From NCBI GenBank assembly GCA_002434335.1, contig DJJW01000010.1:1-21805 (forward strand): DNA of 21,805 nt, read 5' to 3'. Below are positions 16,505 to 21,805 of the stretch, piece by piece (the stretch's first letter is position 1; each line of letters opens with the position of its first letter). The notes beneath the pieces are model-generated. The model was not told the origin of the DNA. It did no database searches and saw only the letters and a program-made list of their open reading frames with translations. Origin of the DNA: Lachnoclostridium sp. UBA6558. Lineage in GTDB: Bacteria; Bacillota; Clostridia; Lachnospirales; Lachnospiraceae. The translations under genes and the position numbers were made by a program.

Positions 16505-16930
16505 ATGAAAACTTATACAGTTACAGTTAATGGTATTGCATATGATGTTACAGTGGAAGAAACAACAGGCCGTCCGGCAAGAGCAGCGGCTCCCGTTTAT
16601 GCGGCTCCGGCTCCGGTGGCAGCAGCCCCTGCTCCGGCAGCTCAGACAACAACCCCTGCAGCAGCGGAACCTGAACAGGAAGCAGCTCCCGCAGCGGTTA
16701 CCGGTGGTTCTAATGGTAAGATTCCCGTTACTTCACCTATGCCCGGAAAAATTTTAGCTGTTAAAGCGTCCATTGGACAGTCTGTTAACAGAGGCGATGT
16801 ATTACTGATTCTGGAAGCTATGAAAATGGAAAATGAAATTGTTGCACCGGAAGCCGGAACTGTAGCAAGTATTAATATTGGCGTTGGTGAAACGGTAGAA
16901 TCCGGAACCTTACTTGCAACTTTAAACTAA
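16505..16930 (+). CDS. Biotin carboxyl carrier protein (1.3S-like)
   Basis: This 141-residue carrier holds biotin, which shuttles a carboxyl group between the two carboxyltransferases of the operon. The N-terminal segment (MKTYTVTVNGIAYDVTVEE) is followed by an Ala/Pro-rich flexible linker at about residues 24-66. The biotinyl domain then has the invariant EAMKMEN with the acceptor lysine at K107. GGAGG (16491-16495) lies 9 nt before the ATG. It starts 33 bp after the OadG-like gene and is followed by the OadA-like gene after 27 bp, so stoichiometric expression is likely. BirA-type biotin ligase would attach the cofactor; its gene is not in the window. Confidence 0.93.
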   Translation: MKTYTVTVNGIAYDVTVEETTGRPARAAAPVYAAPAPVAAAPAPAAQTTTPAAAEPEQEAAPAAVTGGSNGKIPVTSPMPGKILAVKASIGQSVNRGDVLLILEAMKMENEIVAPEAGTVASINIGVGETVESGTLLATLN

Positions 16931-16957
16931 TAGAACTTGTGTAAAGGAGGCATACCG

Positions 16958-18388
16958 ATGAACGAATTGCATAACAATTCGGGACAGATTAAAAGGCCTG
17001 TTAAAATAACCGAAACCATCCTGCGTGATGCTCATCAGTCACTCATAGCAACAAGAATGACTACTGATCAGATGCTGCCTATTATTGAAAAAATGGACAA
17101 AGTAGGATACCATGCGGTAGAATGCTGGGGAGGTGCTACCTTTGATGCATCCTTACGATTTTTAAAGGAAGATCCCTGGGTTAGACTTAGAAAATTAAGA
17201 GAAGGTTTCAAAAATACAAAACTTCAAATGTTGCTTCGCGGACAGAATCTGTTAGGTTATCGCCACTATGCGGATGATGTAGTAGAGTATTTTATTCAGA
17301 AATCCATTGCAAACGGAATCGACAATATACGTATCTTTGATGCGTTTAATGATATCAGAAACCTAGAAACAGCAGTGAAAGCAACAAAAAAAGAAAAAGG
17401 CCATGCTCAGATTGCAATCGCATTTACACTGGGGGAAGCTTATACTACCGGATATTATACGGAATTGGCTAAGAAGATCGAAAAGATGGGTGTGGATTCA
17501 TTATGCGTAAAGGATATGGCAGGACTTCTTGTACCTTATGAAGCTTCCGAGCTAATCGGTGCTTTAAAGGAAGCTGTAACGATACCTATTGATATTCATA
17601 CCCACTACACCAGCGGTGTTGCTGCGATGACCTATATGAAGGCAGTGGAAGCCGGTGCAGATATTATAGATACAGCAATGTCTCCTTTTGCTATGGGAAC
17701 CAGCCAGCCAGCTACAGAAGTATTAGTTGAAACCTTCAAGGGAACTCCTTATGATACCGGTCTTGACCAGCAGCTATTAGCCGAAATTGCGGATTATTTC
17801 CGTCCGCTAAGGGATAATGCCATGGAGGAAGGAATCTTAAATCCCAAGGTAATGGGTGTGGAGATAAAAACCTTACTCTATCAGGTACCGGGAGGAATGT
17901 TATCCAATCTGATGTCCCAGTTAAAGGAACAGAAAGCAGAAGATAAATACTATCAGGTACTGGAAGAGATACCAAGAGTAAGAAAAGATCTTGGTGAACC
18001 ACCATTGGTAACCCCCTCCAGCCAGATTGTCGGTACACAGGCAGTATTAAATGTTATAGCAGGTGAACGTTATAAAATGGTAACCAAAGAAACCAAAGCT
18101 ATCCTTGCCGGTGAATATGGAAAAACCGTAAGACCTTTTAATGAAGAAGTCAGAAAAAAGGTTATAGGTGATGCCGAACCGATTGAATGCCGTCCCGCAG
18201 ATCTTTTGAAACCGGAACTGCCAGCTATGGAAGAAGCGGTTAAGGACTGGAAACAGCAGGAGGAAGATGTCCTATCCTATGCACTATTTCCTCAGGTGGC
18301 CATGGAATTCTTTAAGTATCGTAAAGCCCAGGAAACAGGTGTTGATCCGCTGTTTGCTGATTATGAGAATAAGGCATACCCGGTATAA
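16958..18388 (+). CDS. Pyruvate/oxaloacetate carboxyltransferase (OadA/5S-like)
   Basis: The 476-residue protein has the DRE-TIM barrel of the pyruvate carboxylase and oxaloacetate decarboxylase carboxyltransferase domain, then a PYC/OADA helical domain, but no biotinyl domain. It therefore uses the separate biotin carrier just upstream. Metal-ligand candidates are D24 in TILRDAHQS and the histidines H214 and H216 in DIHTHYTSG. K185 in CVKDMAG is the likely carbamylated lysine, and the positions closely fit the transcarboxylase 5S subunit. AAGGAGG (16944-16950) lies 7 nt before ATG 16958. The reaction would be transfer of carboxyl between biotin and pyruvate/oxaloacetate. It is the last gene of the operon, with a terminator at 18451-18494. 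Confidence 0.9.
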   Translation: MNELHNNSGQIKRPVKITETILRDAHQSLIATRMTTDQMLPIIEKMDKVGYHAVECWGGATFDASLRFLKEDPWVRLRKLREGFKNTKLQMLLRGQNLLGYRHYADDVVEYFIQKSIANGIDNIRIFDAFNDIRNLETAVKATKKEKGHAQIAIAFTLGEAYTTGYYTELAKKIEKMGVDSLCVKDMAGLLVPYEASELIGALKEAVTIPIDIHTHYTSGVAAMTYMKAVEAGADIIDTAMSPFAMGTSQPATEVLVETFKGTPYDTGLDQQLLAEIADYFRPLRDNAMEEGILNPKVMGVEIKTLLYQVPGGMLSNLMSQLKEQKAEDKYYQVLEEIPRVRKDLGEPPLVTPSSQIVGTQAVLNVIAGERYKMVTKETKAILAGEYGKTVRPFNEEVRKKVIGDAEPIECRPADLLKPELPAMEEAVKDWKQQEEDVLSYALFPQVAMEFFKYRKAQETGVDPLFADYENKAYPV

Positions 18389-18450
18389 CTTGTGCAAGGT
18401 ATTACCGGAAGTAATGATTAATATTAGATAAACCAATTCAATCTCAACAG

Positions 18451-18494
18451 ATAGACTGCTGAGCAATTTTCCTGAAATTGCAGCAGTCTATTTT
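18451..18494 (+). terminator. Intrinsic terminator of the transcarboxylase-like operon
   Basis: ATAGACTGCT (18451-18460) pairs with AGCAGTCTAT (18482-18491), and GCAATTT (18463-18469) continues the stem with AAATTGC (18475-18481). This gives 17 bp with a 2-nt bulge and a 5-nt loop, followed by TTTT. It lies 63 bp after the OadA-like stop. Confidence 0.85.
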
Positions 18495-18591
18495 GATGAA
18501 GAGATTTTATATTATGTGCTGAGGCTAACAATAAGGTCAAAGGATACTTTATTTTGTTAAGTAATAGCGGATGAAAGCTTTATGATTTAAG

Positions 18592-18620
18592 TTGACGTTT
18601 TTCCCATTTGGATATAATAT
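18592..18620 (+). promoter_or_regulatory. Promoter of the TrmH-family gene
   Basis: TTGACG (18592-18597) precedes an overlapping TATAAT (18613-18618, 15-bp spacer) and TAATAT (18615-18620, 17-bp spacer). The 17-bp register is more usual. The leader to ATG 18667 is about 40 nt. Confidence 0.7.
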
Positions 18621-18666
18621 TGTGAGTGAGAATTTTTGTGATTGAAAATTAAGAAGGAAGTGATGT

Positions 18667-19380
18667 ATGGAAGCGATAAAGCCATATAAAAAAGGAGCTG
18701 CTTATTCCTATGCTCTAGGTGCTTTTCCTACCTATGAGCTAATAGCAGGAAAAAAAGAAAACATTACAGGTATATATGTCCATTCTCAGTATACTGATGC
18801 GGAGAAGATCAGGAATACCTGTAAAGAGAATAATATACCGGTGTTAAAGGACGATAAGCTTTTTTCAAAGGTTAGTGACAAAGAAAATTGTTACGTCATA
18901 GGTGTATTTGATAAGTATGAGGATACCTTGAACAGTGAGGCTTCCCATATAGTGCTTGTCAACCCAAGTAATATGGGAAATCTGGGTACTATTTTAAGAA
19001 CAGCCTTAGGACTTGGTATAAAGGACATGGCGATTATAACTCCCTGCGCGGATATATTTAATCCAAAGGTTATTCGGGCTTCTATGGGGGCCTTATTTAA
19101 AATGAGAGTCCAGATGTTTTCCTCTTTTGAAGAGTATCGGAAGCTTAATAAGAAACAAGAAGTGTTCACCTTTATGTTAAATGGTGAAAATACCCTGGAA
19201 ATTCAGAACTGCCCGAAAGTGGAATTGTTTTCTCTGGTCTTTGGTAATGAAGCAACAGGTCTGGATGATTCCTACCTGACAGCAGGGACAAGCGTTTGTA
19301 TTCCCCAGTCACCGGAGGTGGACTCCTTAAACATAACCATAGCGGTAGGTATCGGTACATTTTTATTTACGCATGTATAA
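18667..19380 (+). CDS. TrmH/SpoU-family RNA 2'-O-methyltransferase
   Basis: The 237-residue protein is a SPOUT methyltransferase that uses S-adenosylmethionine to 2'-O-methylate a tRNA or rRNA ribose. The three knotted-fold motifs are present: NPSNMGNLGTILRTA from residue 99, LVFGNEATGLDD at about 189-201, and CIPQSPEVDSLNITIA at about 211-226. A shorter N-terminal region precedes the catalytic half, consistent with a substrate-binding extension. AAGGAAG lies upstream of ATG 18667, and an overlapping out-of-frame ATG at 18663 is not used. The RNA target cannot be inferred. The gene has its own promoter and probably leads a transcript with the GNAT gene 89 bp downstream, since I saw no strong terminator between them. 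Confidence 0.88.
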   Translation: MEAIKPYKKGAAYSYALGAFPTYELIAGKKENITGIYVHSQYTDAEKIRNTCKENNIPVLKDDKLFSKVSDKENCYVIGVFDKYEDTLNSEASHIVLVNPSNMGNLGTILRTALGLGIKDMAIITPCADIFNPKVIRASMGALFKMRVQMFSSFEEYRKLNKKQEVFTFMLNGENTLEIQNCPKVELFSLVFGNEATGLDDSYLTAGTSVCIPQSPEVDSLNITIAVGIGTFLFTHV

Positions 19381-19469
19381 GACCAATAAAGTTTATTTAA
19401 CTTTTCTACCAGTTTCGTCAATATTATTAATGAAAATGCAAATTAACAGAAGCAGAAAGGTCGAACATT

Positions 19470-20069
19470 ATGAGCAAGACAGAAATACGCATGGCTACCC
19501 TGGATGATGCCGAAGAAATATACGCTATTTATGAACCTTATATCCTAAATACGGTTGTTTCCTTCGAATATACTACAGTTCCCATAGAAAATTTTAAAGA
19601 AAGAATCAGGAAAATAACAAGTACTTACCCGTGGTTAGTATATACGGTGGATGGTGAAATAGCAGGCTATGCCTACTGTTCCCTTTACAGAGAAAGAGCC
19701 GCTTACAACTGGGACTGTGAATGTTCTGTATATATTAAGGATACTTATCATAAAAAAGGGGTTGGAACGGCACTTTATAATGCACTTTTTCAACTTGCAA
19801 AAACACAGGGACTTTATACGATCTATTCTGTAATTTGTGTCCCAAATGCAGGAAGTGTGGCGCTTCATAAAAAGTTCGGCTTTAAAGAAATCGGTATCTA
19901 TGAAAAAACAGCATATAAATTTGGTGCCTGGAGAGACTTACTTGTAATGGAGAAGCAGCTAAGAGAAGCAGAAGGAGAACCGGAAGCTGTTATAAAGACA
20001 TTTGACCTGCCAAAAGATGAAGTTAATAGGATTTTACAAAATATCAGTTTTGATGTTATTAATATTTAA
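19470..20069 (+). CDS. GNAT-family N-acetyltransferase (phosphinothricin acetyltransferase-like)
   Basis: The 199-residue protein transfers acetyl from acetyl-CoA to an amine. The N-terminus, IRMATLDDAEEIYAIYEPYI, and the CEC-SVYI stretch match the phosphinothricin/methionine sulfone acetyltransferase subgroup, as does AYKFGAWRDL near the end. The acetyl-CoA pyrophosphate loop is KKGVGTAL (glycines 97 and 99). These enzymes often act on methionine derivatives or other amino-acid analogues, so herbicide resistance should not be read into the name. AAAGG (19456-19460) lies 9 nt before the ATG. A C-terminal tail of about 30 residues after MEKQL extends beyond the catalytic core and is not recognised. 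Confidence 0.87.
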   Translation: MSKTEIRMATLDDAEEIYAIYEPYILNTVVSFEYTTVPIENFKERIRKITSTYPWLVYTVDGEIAGYAYCSLYRERAAYNWDCECSVYIKDTYHKKGVGTALYNALFQLAKTQGLYTIYSVICVPNAGSVALHKKFGFKEIGIYEKTAYKFGAWRDLLVMEKQLREAEGEPEAVIKTFDLPKDEVNRILQNISFDVINI

Positions 20070-20122
20070 TACATTCTAATAAAGTATATAAATAAATCAT
20101 CAACATAAAAATAAGGAAGCTT

Positions 20123-20836
20123 ATGAAGAAAAAGAAAATTATCATTAGAATTTTAATTATTCTTGCTGCCATCTTATTCATACTGACAGGTACCTTTTTC
20201 ATCTATGTTCTGCAATATTATAAGGCTGATGCTGCGGCGCAGGATATTTACAGTACTTATTCTGAAAGTATTGAAGTTGGAAAAGACTACACAGTCTTTT
20301 ACCCTAAGCCGGACAAGAATAAGAACAAAGGATTAATTTTCTATCCCGGTGGGAAAGTGGAGGAAACTGCTTATTCCCCGATTTTGAACAGACTTTCCGG
20401 TGAAGGTATAACCTGCGTATTGATAAAGATGCCTTTTCATCTGGCGGTATTTGACGTAAATGCAGCAGACGGAATAATGGAGCAGTTTCCGGAGATCACC
20501 AGCTGGTATATGGGTGGTCATTCCCTGGGGGGTGCAATGGCAAGCAGTTATGCTGTAAAACATTCGGAAGATGTAGCCGGGCTCATTCTGTTAGCAGCAT
20601 ATCCTGTCAGCAAGTCTTATCTTCCGGCTGTTATAATCTATGGAAGTGAAGATAAGGTTCTCAACAGGGATAAACTGAAAGGACTAACGGGTTTAATAGA
20701 AATTCAGGGAGGAAACCATGCTCAGTTTGGAAATTACGGTATTCAAAAAGGGGATGGAACTCCTTCTATCAGCAGTGAAGAACAGCAGATAGAGACTGTG
20801 AAAACAATTGTTGATTTTTTATCAAAAATACCTTGA
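20123..20836 (+). CDS. Membrane-anchored alpha/beta hydrolase
   Basis: The 237-residue protein starts with basic residues and one hydrophobic helix (about residues 7-30), which probably anchors it with the catalytic domain outside the cell. The catalytic triad is visible: nucleophile Ser134 in GHSLGG, Asp177 in GSEDKV and His199 in GGNHAQF. An oxyanion-type segment, FYPGGKVEE, lies near residues 74-82. Esterase or related hydrolysis is likely, but the substrate is unknown. AAGGAAG lies just before the ATG. It starts 53 bp after the GNAT gene with no clear terminator between. Its TGA stop (20834-20836) lies inside the -35 element of the ylxM promoter, so the two transcription units are packed end to end. 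Confidence 0.85.
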   Translation: MKKKKIIIRILIILAAILFILTGTFFIYVLQYYKADAAAQDIYSTYSESIEVGKDYTVFYPKPDKNKNKGLIFYPGGKVEETAYSPILNRLSGEGITCVLIKMPFHLAVFDVNAADGIMEQFPEITSWYMGGHSLGGAMASSYAVKHSEDVAGLILLAAYPVSKSYLPAVIIYGSEDKVLNRDKLKGLTGLIEIQGGNHAQFGNYGIQKGDGTPSISSEEQQIETVKTIVDFLSKIP

Positions 20837-20861
20837 CAAACCCTCTGTAATTATATATACT
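20833..20861 (+). promoter_or_regulatory. ylxM-ffh promoter overlapping the upstream stop codon
   Basis: TTGACA (20833-20838), a 17-bp spacer and TATACT (20856-20861) form a strong sigma-A promoter. The -35 contains the hydrolase stop codon. The predicted start is around 20867-20869, inside the left arm of the hairpin described next, leaving a leader of only about 33 nt. Confidence 0.85.
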
Positions 20862-20900
20862 ACCATCTGTAAAGAAAAAAACTTTACAGGTGGTGTTTTT
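20862..20900 (+). terminator. Terminator-like hairpin directly before ylxM, holding its Shine-Dalgarno
   Basis: ACCATCTGTAAAG (20862-20874) pairs with CTTTACAGGTGGT (20882-20894): 13 bp with one wobble, a loop of seven A, then GTTTTT and the ylxM ATG. It looks like the terminator for transcription coming from the hydrolase side. Its right arm contains the ylxM Shine-Dalgarno (AGGTGGTG, 20888-20895). Confidence 0.7.
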
Positions 20901-21272
20901 ATGAAAAGCGCTGAAATGAACCAAAAACTTCAGGAAAAGGTATATTTATCCCTGCTGTTTGACTTTTATGGAGAACTTTTAAAGGACCATAACAAACAGA
21001 TATTTGAAGATTATATACTCAATGATCTTTCGTTAGGAGAGATTGCCGCTTTGCAGGGAATCAGCAGACAAGGCGTATATGATATTGTTAAAAGAGGTTC
21101 CAAACAATTAAACGATTGTGAGAAGAAATTGGGTCTCGCCCGTAAGTTCGAGTCCACCAGGCAGATAGCAGAAGAAATCCACTTGCTTGCGTGCCGGTTG
21201 AAGGATGAGTACAAAGACGAAGATTTGGATAACATTATAAGCCTGTCACAGAAGATGGTTAATGAATTATAA
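20901..21272 (+). CDS. ylxM: YlxM, SRP-associated helix-turn-helix protein
   Basis: YlxM (UPF0122) is a small protein encoded next to ffh in many Firmicutes and linked to signal recognition particle function. The 123-residue product has the usual all-helical form. A sigma-70 region 4-like helix-turn-helix lies at about residues 38-62 (LSLGEIAALQGISRQGVYDI), followed by a C-terminal helical tail slightly longer than usual. AGGTGGTG (20888-20895) lies 5 nt before ATG 20901. The frame is open upstream to 20808, but that extension overlaps the hydrolase gene and the promoter and is rejected. ffh follows after 67 bp with its own strong Shine-Dalgarno, so the pair is probably one transcript. Confidence 0.9.
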   Translation: MKSAEMNQKLQEKVYLSLLFDFYGELLKDHNKQIFEDYILNDLSLGEIAALQGISRQGVYDIVKRGSKQLNDCEKKLGLARKFESTRQIAEEIHLLACRLKDEYKDEDLDNIISLSQKMVNEL

Positions 21273-21339
21273 ATAATGTACGTGGATTAACAGACAAGTT
21301 TAGAGTAAGAGATAGATAATAATGGGCAGGAGGTATCCG

Positions 21340-21805
21340 ATGGCATTTGACAGCCTTTCTGAAAAACTGCAAAATGTATTTAAGAACTTAAGAGGCAAAG
21401 GCCGCCTGACAGAAGCGGATGTAGCCACAGCACTGAAGGAAGTTAAGATGGCTCTTTTGGAGGCAGATGTTAACTTCAAGGTAGTTAAAAATTTTATAAA
21501 GAGTGTTCAGGAACGGGCCGTTGGACAGGATGTTATGACAAGCCTTACCCCTGGCCAGATGGTTATAAAGATTGTTAATGAAGAGATGGTAAATCTCATG
21601 GGTTCAGAGACTACAGAAATAGCATTTAAACCCGGAAATGAAATGACCATTATTCTTATGTGCGGTTTACAGGGTGCCGGTAAAACTACTACTACTGCAA
21701 AACTTGCCGGTAAATTCAAGGCAAAGGGCAAGCGTCCTTTACTGGTTGCCTGTGATATATATCGTCCGGCTGCTATTGAACAGCTGCAGATTAACGGCGA
21801 TAAGC
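21340..21805 (+). CDS. ffh: Signal recognition particle GTPase Ffh (3' partial)
   Basis: Ffh is the SRP54 homologue that binds signal peptides and 4.5S/6S RNA and docks with FtsY. Only the first 155 codons are inside the window; the frame is open at the right edge. The helical N domain begins MAFDSLSEKLQNVFKNLRGK and is followed by the G domain P-loop GLQGAGKTTTTAKLAGK and the SRP insertion box DIYRPAAIEQL. These motifs parallel those of FtsY at 3486-4406. CAGGAGG (21327-21333) lies 6 nt before the ATG. The C-terminal methionine-rich M domain would lie beyond the window. Confidence 0.96.
   Translation, partial: MAFDSLSEKLQNVFKNLRGKGRLTEADVATALKEVKMALLEADVNFKVVKNFIKSVQERAVGQDVMTSLTPGQMVIKIVNEEMVNLMGSETTEIAFKPGNEMTIILMCGLQGAGKTTTTAKLAGKFKAKGKRPLLVACDIYRPAAIEQLQINGDK

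Noticed and set aside
20808..20900. Upstream extension of the YlxM frame
   Set aside because: It lies within the hydrolase gene, the promoter and the hairpin; AGGTGGTG marks ATG 20901.

Overview
The window looks like a chromosomal segment of a low-GC Gram-positive anaerobe of the Clostridia, probably Lachnospiraceae. This is inferred from AT-rich DNA, strong AGGAGG-type ribosome binding sites, sigma-A style promoters, Gram-positive housekeeping genes (smc, ftsY, ylxM-ffh), a Gram-positive type LexA box at recA, and a biotin-dependent carboxyl-transfer cluster of a kind found in that group. Every convincing gene lies on the + strand. The window cuts smc at its 5' end and ffh at its 3' end. I saw no tRNA, rRNA, CRISPR array, insertion sequence or phage gene.

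Layout. (1) 1-5641: smc (partial), ftsY and a threonine dehydratase with an ACT domain, closely spaced. (2) 5642-6420: a gene-free stretch ending in a 14-bp tandem repeat, a consensus promoter and a LexA box in front of recA. (3) 6421-8168: recA-recX and a strong intrinsic terminator. (4) 8169-9486: an AT-rich leader with repeated ATGCAT motifs in front of a predicted cytoplasmic GH113-type glycoside hydrolase. (5) 9487-10174: a second gene-free stretch. (6) 10175-14357: an MFS transporter, an APH-fold kinase and a membrane PAS-GGDEF-HD-GYP protein, probably co-transcribed to a terminator-like hairpin. (7) 14419-18494: a promoter, four genes (carboxyltransferase, OadG-like membrane subunit, biotin carrier, OadA/5S-like carboxyltransferase) and a terminator. 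(8) 18592-20836: a TrmH/SpoU methyltransferase, a GNAT acetyltransferase and a membrane-anchored alpha/beta hydrolase. (9) 20833-21805: ylxM and ffh with their own promoter.

How the genes fit together. FtsY, YlxM and Ffh belong to the signal recognition particle pathway, but here ftsY is separated from ylxM-ffh by about 16.5 kb of mostly metabolic and accessory genes. The 14.5-18.4 kb operon encodes the three parts of a transcarboxylase-like complex (12S-, 1.3S- and 5S-like) plus an OadG-type membrane subunit, with no sodium-pumping beta subunit in the window.

No wholly new multi-gene system was recognised. The most interesting items are regulatory: a terminator whose left arm overlaps the predicted start of ylxM transcription and whose right arm holds its Shine-Dalgarno; a Shine-Dalgarno separated from its start codon by a compact hairpin at the APH-like gene; helically spaced ATGCAT repeats before the glycosidase; and the tandem repeat before recA.
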